Part shown: positions 26,549 to 36,228 of the stretch, piece by piece
Numbering within the stretch: the first letter of the stretch is position 1
Layout of the letters: the number at the start of each line of letters is the position of its first letter
Assembly: GCF_900637055.1 (NCBI RefSeq)
Contig: NZ_LR134338.1
Span: 1,496,001-1,560,000, forward strand
Direction of reading: 5' to 3'
Length of the DNA: 64,000 nt
Source: Brevibacillus brevis
GTDB taxonomy: Bacteria; Bacillota; Bacilli; Brevibacillales; Brevibacillaceae
Program-made: the position numbers and the translations under genes
Notes under the pieces: model-generated
Databases searched by the model: none
Told to the model about the DNA's origin: nothing
What the model saw: only the letters and a program-made list of their open reading frames with translations

Positions 26549-28687
26549 ATGCATTGTGAAATCTGCAAACAACGAGAAGCAACTGTGACTGTTCATATAC
26601 GTGTACAAAATCAGCAACAAAAATACGATCTGTGCCAGGATTGCAAAACAAAGCTGACCAACAAAATGGGAGTAGGGATGGGCTTTAGTCCTTTCTCCTC
26701 CTTCTCTGGACTGGATGAGTTCCTGCAAGGCTTTGCCCAAGGCCGGGTGAATCCGGGCAAATCGTCCAGCCAACCGCAGCCACAAGCACCAGAGCGTGGC
26801 GGAGGCATCCTCGATGACCTGGGCCGTAATCTAAACGATGCGGCACGTGCCGGACTGATTGATCCTGTGATTGGACGCGAACAGGAAATTGAGCGTGTTA
26901 TTGAGATTTTGAACCGACGCAACAAGAACAATCCGGTTCTGATCGGGGAGCCAGGAGTCGGGAAGACAGCGATTGCGGAGGGTCTCGCCCTGCGTATTAC
27001 GGAAGGGCAAGTACCGACCAAGCTGAAAAACAAGCAGGTGTACATTTTAGATGTCGCCTCTCTGGTTGCAGGAACGGGAATTCGCGGACAGTTCGAGGAA
27101 AAAATGAAGCAAGTGATTGCCGAGCTGCAGAAACGCAAAAACGTCATTTTGTTTGTGGATGAGATTCATCTCTTGGTGGGAGCAGGCTCAGCGGAAGGAT
27201 CAATGGACGCTGGGAACATCCTGAAGCCTGCACTGGCTCGCGGTGAGTTGCAGCTGATTGGGGCAACTACGTTAAAAGAATATCGCGTGATTGAAAAAGA
27301 CGCTGCTCTGGAGCGCCGCCTGCAGCCAGTCATGGTCAAGGAACCAACCGTAGAACAAGCCATCGAGATTTTGAAAGGATTGCGTCCGAAATACGAAGCA
27401 TTCCACCAAGTCGCATACTCGGATGATGTCATTCGTGCCTCCGTGGAATACTCCCATCGCTACATCCAGGATCGCTTCTTGCCTGACAAGGCGATTGACC
27501 TCATGGATGAAGTGGGCTCGCGTTTGAACCTGCGATCCTCCGCGGTTGATACGGCAGAGCTGCATGAGCGGCTGGCGCAAATCAATCAGGAGAAAAAGGA
27601 AGCAACGGAGCAAGAGGCTTACGAACGAGCTGCCCGTCTGAGAGACGAGGAAGCGGGTATTCTAGAGAAGCTGGATCAGATCGAGGGCAAAGAACAACGC
27701 ATCCAGGTTGACGTCACGGACATTCAAGCCTTGATCGAGCAAAAGACTGGGATTCCTGTTACGAAGCTGCAAAGTGATGAGCAGATGAAAATGAAAAACC
27801 TGGCAGCTCATTTGGAAGCAAAAGTCATTGGTCAATCCGAGGCGGTCACACAAGTAGCGAAGGCGATTCGACGCAGTCGTGCAGGTCTGAAACCGAAAAA
27901 CAGACCGATTGCTTCCTTCCTGTTCGTCGGTCCGACTGGCGTAGGGAAAACAGAGCTGTCCAAAGCGCTGGCAGAGGAGCTGTTTGGTACCCGCGATTCC
28001 ATGATCCGCCTCGATATGAGCGAATACATGGAGAAGCACTCGGTATCCAAATTGATTGGTTCTCCTCCTGGCTACGTCGGGCATGAAGAAGCAGGTCAGC
28101 TGACAGAGCGCGTACGCCGCAACCCGTACAGCATTATCCTGCTGGATGAGATCGAAAAAGCACACCCGGACGTGATGCACATGTTCCTGCAAATTCTGGA
28201 GGATGGTCGTCTGACAGACAGTCAGGGTCGTACAGTGAATTTTAAGGAGACGGTCATCATTGCGACTAGCAATGCCGGTGTGAGCGAGCGTAAAATCTCC
28301 GTTGGCTTTGGAGCACAAGCACCCGAACCTGCAACCGTGCTGGATTCTTTGGGAGCGTACTTCAAGCCGGAGTTCCTGAACCGCTTCGACTCGATCATCT
28401 CCTTTGCCCATCTGGAAAAACAGGATTTGGTCAAAATCGTCGATCTGCTGCTGCAAGATGTCATGGGCAATCTGTCTGAGCAAGGAATGGAGATCAGCGT
28501 GACAGATGCCGCAAAAGAAAAGCTGGCTGAGCTGGGCTACAACCCTTCCTTCGGAGCACGTCCATTGCGTCGCGTGATTCAGCAATACGTCGAGGATGGC
28601 ATTGCGGATTTGGTGATGGAAGAAGACAATGTAACAGCCATGGTCATTGATGTAGAAGATGATGTGATTCGTGTGAAAAAAGGATAA
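26549..28687 (+). CDS. clpE: ATP-dependent Clp protease ATP-binding subunit ClpE
   Basis: The protein has 712 residues from ATG 26549, behind GGGGGGA. It begins with a zinc finger (Cys3, Cys6, Cys29, Cys32) instead of the Clp N repeats of ClpC, which is the ClpE hallmark. Two AAA+ modules follow: GEPGVGKT with FVDEIH, and GPTGVGKT with [16 protein letters not shown]-like helical linker lies between them. A VGF tripeptide (ISVGFGAQ) in the second module fits ClpP docking. It unfolds damaged proteins for ClpP degradation during heat stress. The promoter carries a five-heptad CtsR site. Confidence 0.96.
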   Translation: MHCEICKQREATVTVHIRVQNQQQKYDLCQDCKTKLTNKMGVGMGFSPFSSFSGLDEFLQGFAQGRVNPGKSSSQPQPQAPERGGGILDDLGRNLNDAARAGLIDPVIGREQEIERVIEILNRRNKNNPVLIGEPGVGKTAIAEGLALRITEGQVPTKLKNKQVYILDVASLVAGTGIRGQFEEKMKQVIAELQKRKNVILFVDEIHLLVGAGSAEGSMDAGNILKPALARGELQLIGATTLKEYRVIEKDAALERRLQPVMVKEPTVEQAIEILKGLRPKYEAFHQVAYSDDVIRASVEYSHRYIQDRFLPDKAIDLMDEVGSRLNLRSSAVDTAELHERLAQINQEKKEATEQEAYERAARLRDEEAGILEKLDQIEGKEQRIQVDVTDIQALIEQKTGIPVTKLQSDEQMKMKNLAAHLEAKVIGQSEAVTQVAKAIRRSRAGLKPKNRPIASFLFVGPTGVGKTELSKALAEELFGTRDSMIRLDMSEYMEKHSVSKLIGSPPGYVGHEEAGQLTERVRRNPYSIILLDEIEKAHPDVMHMFLQILEDGRLTDSQGRTVNFKETVIIATSNAGVSERKISVGFGAQAPEPATVLDSLGAYFKPEFLNRFDSIISFAHLEKQDLVKIVDLLLQDVMGNLSEQGMEISVTDAAKEKLAELGYNPSFGARPLRRVIQQYVEDGIADLVMEEDNVTAMVIDVEDDVIRVKKG

Positions 28688-28698
28688 CAGTCGTAAAA

Positions 28699-28725
28699 AA
28701 AGAAACCCCAATGTGGGGTTTCTTT
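28699..28725. terminator. Bidirectional terminator between clpE and the VTT gene
   Basis: AAAGAAACCCCA (28699-28710) and TGGGGTTTCTTT (28714-28725) form a tight stem flanked by an A run on the left and a T-rich tail on the right. It can serve both convergent genes. Confidence 0.88.
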
Positions 28726-28742
28726 GCTTTTTGTTATCGACT

Positions 28743-29366
28743 TTATTTATTCATGACTTTCTCATTGATGCCATTACTGACGCCAGTACTTTCCATTTTC
28801 AGCTGGCGGCGCTTGGTGACGATTTTCTTCACCCATAATCCAACCAAGATGAGCGGCACCACGGTGAGAAAGATATAGAGAGAAACGTCATGGACCATAT
28901 TTTCCGCCATTTTGCCGTAAAAATAAAACAAAAATCCGACTGCGTAAAATTTGACTGCCCGTCCAATTGCCGCATACCCGATCAATTTCCACAACGGGAA
29001 GTTCAAGCAACCCGACATGATTGTAAATACTTTAAACGGAATCGGTGTAAACGAACCAATGAAGATCGCGACTTCGCCCTTCTTTTGAAACATCTCTGTG
29101 GCAGAATCAATCCATTCCTTTTTGAGGATTTTGTACAGAACGGATTTGCCTAGTACTTTACCGAGAAAATAACCGACGGGTGTCCCTAACAGACAAGCGA
29201 TGTAGCCTACCGTTGCAATCCACAATGCCTGCGAAGGATCAACAAGGCTGAGTGGCACTTGAAGAAAGAAGGCAGGAACGGGAAAAATGACTGCGTCTGC
29301 AAAAGAATGGATGAACATTCCCATATAGCCGTATTCCATTAAGAAATCTAAAATGTTCTGAAACAT
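28743..29366 (-). CDS. VTT/DedA-like membrane protein (YqaA type)
   Basis: This 207-residue membrane protein has several hydrophobic segments and the VTT-domain features FPVPAFFLQVPL, GTPVGYFLGKVLGK, FTPIPFKVFTIMSG and the basic G-R-x-x-K-F stretch GRAVKFYAVG. Members are linked to lipid scrambling or transport and membrane homeostasis, in the DedA superfamily. The start lies behind AAAGGAGAAAT. It is a single gene convergent with clpE, sharing its terminator. The exact lipid substrate is not predictable. Confidence 0.85.
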   Translation of the reverse strand: MFQNILDFLMEYGYMGMFIHSFADAVIFPVPAFFLQVPLSLVDPSQALWIATVGYIACLLGTPVGYFLGKVLGKSVLYKILKKEWIDSATEMFQKKGEVAIFIGSFTPIPFKVFTIMSGCLNFPLWKLIGYAAIGRAVKFYAVGFLFYFYGKMAENMVHDVSLYIFLTVVPLILVGLWVKKIVTKRRQLKMESTGVSNGINEKVMNK

Positions 29367-29704
29367 CTATTTCTCCTTTGTCATTCTATCGTTAACTGCC
29401 AGTCATCAACTCAATCGAGTCGGATCGTACCAGGTCTGCGCGCTTTATCGGAATATTCAGCTTCACACCGAGTAAGCCCAACAAATTATATGTGTATAGA
29501 TGCGATTCTACTTCAAACTGGCCGACTATGGAACGAATTTTTTTGAATTGGGATTCACTTACTATACAACGATTTACCACAACTATGTTCCTGTATCTGA
29601 TAATACGATGTAGAGCGTTCTCGGGTTACTCAACAATCACACTTTTATTGGTTGTCCAAAAACGCACCCTCGCCGGATTTTATCTGCGACTTAAGGCGGA
29701 TAGG
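29367..29704. other. Gene-poor gap with one doubtful 62-codon frame
   Basis: No promoter, RNA or repeat stands out in this 338-bp gap. A minus-strand frame (29392-29580, GTG start, ending LVRSDSIELMTGS) looks protein-like but has only a weak AGGA upstream and no family I recognise; it may be a decayed gene. Confidence 0.3.
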
Positions 29705-31054
29705 TTATCGGTGCATGCGGCGTAACACATCCATCAGCACATGAATCCCTTGCTCAATCACTGCTTCCTTGGCATAGGACACATTCAGCTTCAAAATATT
29801 TTCTTGCGGAAATCCCATCAAGTAATTTTTATCAATAGAATCCACGAGGATCGAGCGTTTTTTTAACTGGCTGATAACAGCGGGAACTGGGAGGGAATCG
29901 TTCAAAACAATGTGCGTATGAATCCCCGGATAAGCAAGGGGCAAAAAGGTGAACAGATGCTCTTCATTCGCTGCGAAATGGTTCAAGGACGCCATCAGCA
30001 GGTTGGATCGCCGATGATAGGAACTGCGTATTTTTTGCTTGTGACGCTCGAACATTCCGCTTTTTAGGTAAATTTCCAACGCAGCTTGGGATAGCATGGA
30101 GCTGTCGATATCCATGAGTCGTTTGTGCTGGTTGAAGGAATCCTTTAGCGCGTCAGGTATAACGGCTACACCCAAACGCAGACCGGGAAAAATAATTTTG
30201 GAATAGCTTTTTACATAGATGGTGCGAGAATAGCGGTCATAGGCAAAGAGGGGATCGGCTTTGCTGTCCTGCTCAAGATCTGCCATGTAATCGTCTTCCA
30301 CGATATAGACGTCGTACTGTTTGGCAAGCTCCACAATGCGCTGTTTATCCTTTCGGCTGTACGTCGTACCGAGCGGGCTATGATAGCGAGGCATCGTATA
30401 GAAAAACTTGATCTCTCCCGTTCGGAAAATAGACTCTAGCTCTTCTAAATCGATTCCTTGGGCAGTGCGCTTGATTCCGACGACAGGATGCCTGCGTACT
30501 TGCAAACTTTCAATGAAAAGGTGGTAGCTGGGCTGCTCAATCAGAATCGTGTCTTTGCCATTTGGAAAAGGAAGACTGCACAGCAAGGATAGTGCTTGTT
30601 GGACACCGGAGGTAATGAAAATATTGCCCGGGTCCGTAAAAACTTGATGGTTCCCAAGCAGCTTGGCGACGACGGCAATGAGCGATGGCAAGCCTTGTGT
30701 GGTTCCATATATGAAAAGATCGTTTTTATAAGTTTCAATTGCTTTATTGATGCAGTGTTGAAAGTCGATATAAGGAAAGAGGTCAGGATCGGGAGCAGAG
30801 GTCGCAAAATCGATCGTCGACGTATCTGCGGGTTGTATCTTCCTTTGTTTTTTCACGACATAGTAGCCGCTTCGGTCGACCGAGTAGATGAGATGACGCT
30901 TTTCGAGCTCATCCAAGGTGCGGATAACGGTACTCTTGCTGCATTGGTAGCGAGAGGCGAGCTCCCGAATGGAGGGAAGCCGGTCGCCGTCTCGATAGGA
31001 GAGGCTTTCAATCAACGTTTCGAGTTCATTTTGAAGCTGCAAATATTTGTGCAT
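29705..31054 (-). CDS. MocR-type GntR regulator with aminotransferase domain
   Basis: This 449-residue regulator has an N-terminal GntR winged helix (DRLPSIRELASRYQCSKSTV) and a fold-type I aminotransferase domain from about residue 80. The PLP lysine is in SYSKIIFPGLRLG. Such regulators (GabR, PdxR) sense PLP-bound amino compounds. It is divergent from an EamA-family permease with 137 bp between the starts, a common MocR-target arrangement. It therefore probably controls that permease, and perhaps itself, in response to an amino acid or vitamin B6 compound; the ligand is not known. Confidence 0.9.
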   Translation of the reverse strand: MHKYLQLQNELETLIESLSYRDGDRLPSIRELASRYQCSKSTVIRTLDELEKRHLIYSVDRSGYYVVKKQRKIQPADTSTIDFATSAPDPDLFPYIDFQHCINKAIETYKNDLFIYGTTQGLPSLIAVVAKLLGNHQVFTDPGNIFITSGVQQALSLLCSLPFPNGKDTILIEQPSYHLFIESLQVRRHPVVGIKRTAQGIDLEELESIFRTGEIKFFYTMPRYHSPLGTTYSRKDKQRIVELAKQYDVYIVEDDYMADLEQDSKADPLFAYDRYSRTIYVKSYSKIIFPGLRLGVAVIPDALKDSFNQHKRLMDIDSSMLSQAALEIYLKSGMFERHKQKIRSSYHRRSNLLMASLNHFAANEEHLFTFLPLAYPGIHTHIVLNDSLPVPAVISQLKKRSILVDSIDKNYLMGFPQENILKLNVSYAKEAVIEQGIHVLMDVLRRMHR

Positions 31055-31082
31055 CCAAAAAACATTCCCTTACCGCTGAATT

Positions 31083-31094
31083 TGTATCGGTACA
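31083..31094. promoter_or_regulatory. Possible MocR binding site in the divergent region
   Basis: TGTATCGGTACA, with TGTA/TACA ends, lies 29 bp before the regulator start. This is the only dyad noticed in the shared control region; the assignment is inference. Confidence 0.3.
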
Positions 31095-31191
31095 GTTACT
31101 CCTTTTTTGCATTGTAGCACGATTGATCCCCCATTACTATTAACCTAAGACGGCCGTCTGTAAAAAGTCCCCAGTAGGAGAGATACATCCG

Positions 31192-32142
31192 ATGAAAGAC
31201 CAACAAAAAGCGATTGTTGCGGCATTACTGAATGCAGGGATTACCGGCTTGTCGTTTTTGTTTCTGAAAATGGCACTCGCTGTAACCAATCCGGTTGATA
31301 CTTTGGCACACCGTTTTACTGTGGCCTTTATCGCTGCTTCCATTCCGATCGTGTTTGGGTGGATCAAGCTGTCCATCAAACCAAAAGACATGCTCACAAT
31401 TATACCGCTTGCCATGCTGTATCCCATTCTGTTCTTTACTCTTCAGGCGTTTGGACTGGTGTATACCACTTCATCTGAAGCAGGGATTATTCAAGCAACC
31501 GTTCCGATTTTTACCATGATCATGGCGGCATTCTTTTTGGGAGAGTCTTCTACCTGGCTGCAAAAGCTGTCCACGCTTTTATCCGTAGGAGGTGTCGTGT
31601 ACATTTTTGCCATGAAGGGGCTGGGGGTAAGCTCAGGCTCAGGGAGCAGTATCGGTACCATTCTCATCCTGTTATCCGCGTTTTCTATGGCGGGGTATAG
31701 TGTACTGGCGAGGAAAATGACAAAGTCCTTTCATTATATAGACATGACGTATATGGTGGCGTTACTCGGATTTATATTTTTTAACGGCTGGTCAGTCATT
31801 CGCCATAGTGCAGAGGGGACCTTGTCGACGTATTTTGCCCCTTTCGCCAGCTCGGCCTTTATCATCTCGATTGTATTTTTGGGGATACTGTCCTCGCTCA
31901 TGACGTCTTTTATGACCAACTTTGCCTTGTCCAAGATGGAGGCATCCAAACTCAGCGTGTTTAACAATCTGTCTACATTGGTTACCATCGTGGCAGGTGT
32001 TCTCTTTTTGCAGGAACAATTGGCATACTACCATCTCATTGGCGCAGTGATGATTATTATCGGGGTGATTGGGACGAATTTCCTAGGGGCAAAATCGAAA
32101 AACCAAAATCGCACGCCTCAAACGAAATCAACCTCTGTGTGA
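31192..32142 (+). CDS. EamA/DMT family transporter
   Basis: The protein has 316 residues with about ten hydrophobic segments in two EamA repeats. The second repeat contains FALSKMEASKLSVFNNLSTL and LFLQEQL, typical of the RhaT/YdcZ-like drug/metabolite transporter superfamily. ATG 31192 follows TAGGAGAGA. It probably exports an amino acid or related metabolite and is likely controlled by the divergent MocR regulator. A terminator follows within 60 bp. Confidence 0.88.
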   Translation: MKDQQKAIVAALLNAGITGLSFLFLKMALAVTNPVDTLAHRFTVAFIAASIPIVFGWIKLSIKPKDMLTIIPLAMLYPILFFTLQAFGLVYTTSSEAGIIQATVPIFTMIMAAFFLGESSTWLQKLSTLLSVGGVVYIFAMKGLGVSSGSGSSIGTILILLSAFSMAGYSVLARKMTKSFHYIDMTYMVALLGFIFFNGWSVIRHSAEGTLSTYFAPFASSAFIISIVFLGILSSLMTSFMTNFALSKMEASKLSVFNNLSTLVTIVAGVLFLQEQLAYYHLIGAVMIIIGVIGTNFLGAKSKNQNRTPQTKSTSV

Positions 32143-32162
32143 GAAAATAAAAAGGATAAGCA

Positions 32163-32200
32163 ACAGAGCGAATGTTTATTCATTGGCTCTGTTTGTTTTT
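32163..32200 (+). terminator. Terminator after the EamA transporter
   Basis: AACAGAGCGAATG pairs with CATTGGCTCTGTT and is followed by TGTTTTTG. Confidence 0.8.
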
Positions 32201-32333
32201 GTGGAGGAATCGCTCTGCTTTGCTGGTCGCAAAAAAATCGTTCCAGACTTGGTGAAACTGTTTACAAATCGTAGCATACACGATATAGTTACCTAGATTG
32301 TATGAGTATAATGACATATGGTGAGATGACGGA

Positions 32334-33320
32334 ATGAAAAAAATTATACATCTGGATTCGATTGAAAAGAGATTTGCAGATACTGTCGTCGTCCCCTCTT
32401 TTTCTCTCTCCATTGAAGAAGGGGAGTTTTTGACGTTACTCGGCCCAAGTGGCTGCGGGAAAACGACACTGCTGCGAATGATTGCTGGCTTTGAGCAGCC
32501 AACGACAGGGGAAATTTTCATGGACGAAAAGCCACTTAAGGCTGTGCCGCCGTATCAGCGCGATATGAACATGGTGTTCCAGCAATATGCTTTGTTTCCA
32601 CACATGACCGTGGAGCAAAACATCCTGTTTGGTTTGAAAATGAAAAAAGTGAACGCATCTGAACAACAAAAGCGTTTAGAGGAAGTACTTCAGTACGTCC
32701 AACTGACAGAATTGCGGAAGCGCACGCCAAAGCAGCTGTCTGGCGGACAACAGCAACGCGTAGCAATCGCACGGGCGATTATTAACAACCCACGCGTTCT
32801 GCTTCTGGACGAGCCTCTAGGTGCTTTGGACTATCAATTGCGAAAAAGCTTGCAGCTCGAACTGAAAAACTTGCAGAAGAACTTAGGGATAACGTTCATT
32901 TACGTCACACATGACCAGGAAGAAGCGATGGCGATGTCCGATCGAATCGCGGTCATGAACAAGGGACGAATTGAACAGATTGCTTCTCCAGCAGAGATTT
33001 ACAACTCCCCGCAAACCTTGTTTGTGGCTACCTTTATTGGGGAAAACAACATTTTCCGGGAAAACGGAACGAATGCAGCCGTACGTCCAGAAAAGATCAA
33101 GTTGTACCCGGTTGACTCCGAAAAGGACAAGCACAAGAAGCTGGGCACCATTGCTGACGCGGTGTTCCTCGGCAATTTGCGCAAGGTATTTATCCGCCTC
33201 GAGGGGCAGGATATGACCGTAATGGCACACCAGTACGCAGGTGACGGTCTGGACTGGCAGGTGGGAGATCAAGTGGCCATTGGCTGGGCACAGACGGACG
33301 AGGTGATTCTTCCTTGTTAA
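32334..33320 (+). CDS. potA: Polyamine ABC transporter ATPase PotA
   Basis: This 328-residue ABC ATPase shows Walker A GPSGCGKTT, the signature LSGGQQQR, Walker B LLLDEPLGALD and the H-loop THD. A C-terminal TOBE-like extension (AAVRPEKIKLYPV) is typical of PotA. It energises uptake of spermidine/putrescine through PotB and PotC. The gene heads a potABCD operon and its stop overlaps the potB start. GGTGAGATGACGGA precedes the ATG. Confidence 0.94.
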   Translation: MKKIIHLDSIEKRFADTVVVPSFSLSIEEGEFLTLLGPSGCGKTTLLRMIAGFEQPTTGEIFMDEKPLKAVPPYQRDMNMVFQQYALFPHMTVEQNILFGLKMKKVNASEQQKRLEEVLQYVQLTELRKRTPKQLSGGQQQRVAIARAIINNPRVLLLDEPLGALDYQLRKSLQLELKNLQKNLGITFIYVTHDQEEAMAMSDRIAVMNKGRIEQIASPAEIYNSPQTLFVATFIGENNIFRENGTNAAVRPEKIKLYPVDSEKDKHKKLGTIADAVFLGNLRKVFIRLEGQDMTVMAHQYAGDGLDWQVGDQVAIGWAQTDEVILPC

Positions 33321-34168
33321 ACAAGAAGCCGGTAAAACTGCTCGCGCTTCCCGCCCTTTTGTGGATGGGTGCGCTTTTCGTCCTGCCTATGCTTATGATC
33401 GCTATCCTGTCTTTCCTCAAAAGAGGCACGTACGGGCAAGTTGTCTATGAGTTTACGCTGAACAATTACATCCGTATTTTCGATCCGCTGTATGGCCAAA
33501 TTTTTGGGGATACGCTGGTCGTAGCGGTTTTAACAACTGTATTTTCGATCTTGTGCGGCTACCCGTTAGCGTATTACATTTCACGGCTGGAAAAATCGAC
33601 TCAGCAGATATGGCTTTTGCTCGTGATGATTCCGTTTTGGATCAACTTCCTGGTCCGTTCCTATGCGTGGGTAATCATCCTGCGTTCGCAAGGCGTAATC
33701 AATACGTTCCTGCAATCGCTGGGCATTATATCGGAGCCGCTGCCGCTGTTGTACAATTCCGGTTCTGTACTGCTCGGGATGGTGTACACACTCATGCCGT
33801 TCATGGTACTGCCGATTTATGTGTCACTGGAGCAGATGGATCGTCGCAAGCTGGAAGCAGCGTATGACCTGGGCGCAACGCCTTGGAAAGCTTTTTGGCA
33901 CGTAACTTTGCCGATGACCAAGACGGGTGTTGTCACTGGGTCGATCCTCGTATTTGTTTCTTCCATTGGGATGTTCGTCGTTCCGGATGTCATGGGAGGA
34001 GCGAAATCGGCACTGATCGGAAACGTCATTCAAAATCAATTTTTGTCTGCGCGTGACTGGCCGTTCGGTTCTGCCTTGTCCATCGTGCTGATGCTATTGT
34101 CCATGCTGTTGATTCTTCTTTATTTCCGCGCTACCAAAGCGAGTGAGACAAAGGAGGGATCGGCATGA
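33314..34168 (+). CDS. potB: Polyamine ABC transporter permease PotB
   Basis: The protein has 284 residues and a TTG start at 33314 overlapping the potA stop, with GAGGTGA upstream inside potA. About six membrane segments surround the binding-protein-dependent permease loop (EAAYDLGATPWKAFWHVTLP), which contacts the ATPase. Its 3' end overlaps potC by ATGA. It forms half of the membrane channel for polyamine import. Confidence 0.93.
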   Translation: MLNKKPVKLLALPALLWMGALFVLPMLMIAILSFLKRGTYGQVVYEFTLNNYIRIFDPLYGQIFGDTLVVAVLTTVFSILCGYPLAYYISRLEKSTQQIWLLLVMIPFWINFLVRSYAWVIILRSQGVINTFLQSLGIISEPLPLLYNSGSVLLGMVYTLMPFMVLPIYVSLEQMDRRKLEAAYDLGATPWKAFWHVTLPMTKTGVVTGSILVFVSSIGMFVVPDVMGGAKSALIGNVIQNQFLSARDWPFGSALSIVLMLLSMLLILLYFRATKASETKEGSA

Positions 34169-34962
34169 AAACATTGCGTCGAAACGCACTATCTGGATAC
34201 TCGTGGCTGATGCTGGTCTTTTTGTATCTGCCAATCTTGATCCTTGTCCTTTATTCGTTCAATGATTCACGGATCAATGCTACGTGGACTGGCTTTACGT
34301 GGAAGTGGTACGTTTCTTTGTTTGAAAACAGACAGGTCATGCAAGCGTTAATGAATAGTTTGACGATTGGGATTATCAGCAGCGTCATTGCAACGGTTTT
34401 GGGTACGGCTGCCGCTCTGGCGGTCAAGCATTATTCGCTGCGTTGGAGCAACATCTTCAACGGGCTGATGTACTTGCCGATCGTCATCCCGGAGATCATG
34501 ATGGGGTTGGCTTTGCTCGTGCTGTTTAGCCAGGTACAGATGGAGCTGGGGAAAGTGACCCTGATCCTGGCGCATGTTACGTTTAGCATGCCGTATGTGA
34601 TGGTCATTATCTCTGGACGTTTGGCTGATATGGGCAAAGAATTGGAAGAAGCGTCTCAAGATTTGGGAGCAACTCCATGGGAGACATTGCGCTATGTGAC
34701 GCTGCCTCTGATCATGCCAGGGATCATCGCAGGCTTCCTCATGGCGTTTACCTTGTCGCTGGACGATTTCATCATTTCGTTCTTCGTGGCTGGTCCGAAT
34801 TCGACCACATTGCCGCTCTACATTTATGGGTTGGTAAAACGAGGCGTCTCGCCAGAAGTGAATGCACTCTCGACACTTTTGATCGTGAGTACAGTGCTGT
34901 TGGTTGTGGTGGCAGAGATTTTCCGCCGCAAAGATTCGAAAAATAATCAATCCATCTTTTAG
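34165..34962 (+). CDS. potC: Polyamine ABC transporter permease PotC
   Basis: The protein has 265 residues and six predicted membrane segments. The coupling loop EEASQDLGATPWETLRYVTL is the permease EAA motif. It starts at ATG 34165 within the potB stop (ATGA coupling). With PotB it forms the transmembrane pore of the polyamine importer. The binding-protein gene follows after 61 bp. Confidence 0.93.
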   Translation: MKTLRRNALSGYSWLMLVFLYLPILILVLYSFNDSRINATWTGFTWKWYVSLFENRQVMQALMNSLTIGIISSVIATVLGTAAALAVKHYSLRWSNIFNGLMYLPIVIPEIMMGLALLVLFSQVQMELGKVTLILAHVTFSMPYVMVIISGRLADMGKELEEASQDLGATPWETLRYVTLPLIMPGIIAGFLMAFTLSLDDFIISFFVAGPNSTTLPLYIYGLVKRGVSPEVNALSTLLIVSTVLLVVVAEIFRRKDSKNNQSIF

Positions 34963-35023
34963 ATACATCATGGTGTTTTCATAAAAGCAATCCCATAACT
35001 GATTTGGAGGTTGAGAGGAAAAA

Positions 35024-36079
35024 ATGAAACGTTTCAAGTCCTTGATGATCGGCGCTTTGACCGCCGTACTTGCGGTGACTGCTGTAGGCTGCTCATCGTC
35101 ACCTGAGCAAGAGCAACAAGTATTGAATATTTATAGCTGGGCAGACAACTTCGACCCAGACGTCATCAAAGATTTTGAGCAAAAATTCAACGTTAAGGTC
35201 AACTATGATGTATACGGCAGCAACGAAGAAATGCTGGCAAAAATTCAAGCGGGTGCATCCGGCTACGACCTGATTCAACCTTCCGACTACATGGTAGGCA
35301 CCATGATTCAGCTGGGTCTCCTGGAAGAGCTGAACAAAGCCAACATCCCGAACATGGGCAATATCGTGTCTACGTTCAAGACACCTCCTTTTGACAAAGA
35401 AAACAAGTATTCACTCGTATATACATGGGGAATTACAGGGATCGCTTACAACAAGAAATATGTAAAAGAAACCCCGACAAGCTGGAACGATCTGTGGAAT
35501 GAAGCCTACAAGGGCCGTGTCATCATGCTAAACGACCCGCGTGAGGTTATGGGAATGGCACTGATCAAGAATGGCTTCTCCAACAGCACGACGAACACAG
35601 AGGAACTGGAAAAGTCCTTTGCTGATTTGAAAAAGGTAGTACCGAATGTTGTTGCCTTTGATACAGACAACATCAAGCAAAAGATGATTGCGGAGGAAGC
35701 ATGGATCGGAACGGTTTGGTCCGGTGACGCCGCTTTCATTCACGCACAAAATCCAGATGTAGAGTACGTCATTCCAAAAGAGGGCGCAACGATCTGGGCA
35801 GACACGCTGGCCATTCCAAAAGGCGCTAAGAACAAGGAAATGGCTGAGAAGTTCATCAACTATCTGATGGACCCACAAGTCAGTGTGAAAAACTACGAGT
35901 CTATCGGCTACAGCAACCCGAACGAACAAGCATACCCACTGCACAGTGAAGAATATCGTTCCAACAAGATGGTCTTCGTGGATAAAGCAGACATTGCCCG
36001 TGCCGAGTGGCTGGTGGATGTAGGAGAAACCTTGCAGCAATACGACCGCTACTGGACTGAAATGAAGAGCGGCAGATAA
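35024..36079 (+). CDS. potD: Spermidine/putrescine-binding lipoprotein PotD
   Basis: The protein has 351 residues. A lipobox VTAVGC places the lipid-modified Cys at residue 23, so the mature protein sits on the outer face of the membrane. LNIYSWADNFDPDVIKDFE and YDLIQPSDYMV are typical of PotD/PotF binding proteins. It captures polyamines and delivers them to PotBC. GGAGG precedes the ATG, and a strong terminator closes the operon. Confidence 0.94.
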   Translation: MKRFKSLMIGALTAVLAVTAVGCSSSPEQEQQVLNIYSWADNFDPDVIKDFEQKFNVKVNYDVYGSNEEMLAKIQAGASGYDLIQPSDYMVGTMIQLGLLEELNKANIPNMGNIVSTFKTPPFDKENKYSLVYTWGITGIAYNKKYVKETPTSWNDLWNEAYKGRVIMLNDPREVMGMALIKNGFSNSTTNTEELEKSFADLKKVVPNVVAFDTDNIKQKMIAEEAWIGTVWSGDAAFIHAQNPDVEYVIPKEGATIWADTLAIPKGAKNKEMAEKFINYLMDPQVSVKNYESIGYSNPNEQAYPLHSEEYRSNKMVFVDKADIARAEWLVDVGETLQQYDRYWTEMKSGR

Positions 36080-36093
36080 ATAGTTGTATACGA

Positions 36094-36127
36094 ACCGAGA
36101 TGGAGTACTTCCGTCTCGGTTTTTTTG
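36094..36127 (+). terminator. Terminator of the pot operon
   Basis: ACCGAGATGGA pairs with TCCGTCTCGGT and is followed by seven T residues. Confidence 0.92.
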
Positions 36128-36228
36128 TTTCTTTATATGGGTGGAAACCTACTCTTCGGCTGGAAAGGGGAATAGAGCTAGAGATTTGGAAAATAATAAG
36201 GGTACACCATTTATTGGGGTAATAGAAA

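Noticed and set aside
27662..28711. 349-codon minus-strand frame across clpE
   Set aside because: It is a frame shadow of clpE: the plus strand carries complete AAA+ motifs, and the minus frame has Cys/His-rich improbable sequence and no ribosome site.
29492..29725. 77-codon plus-strand frame in the gap before the MocR gene
   Set aside because: It lacks a ribosome site, runs into the MocR gene antisense and has no recognisable motif.
32283..32312. SigA promoter for potABCD around TATAAT 32307-32312
   Set aside because: The -10 is perfect, but no acceptable -35 lies at 16-18 bp and there is no extended -10, so it was not listed as a feature.
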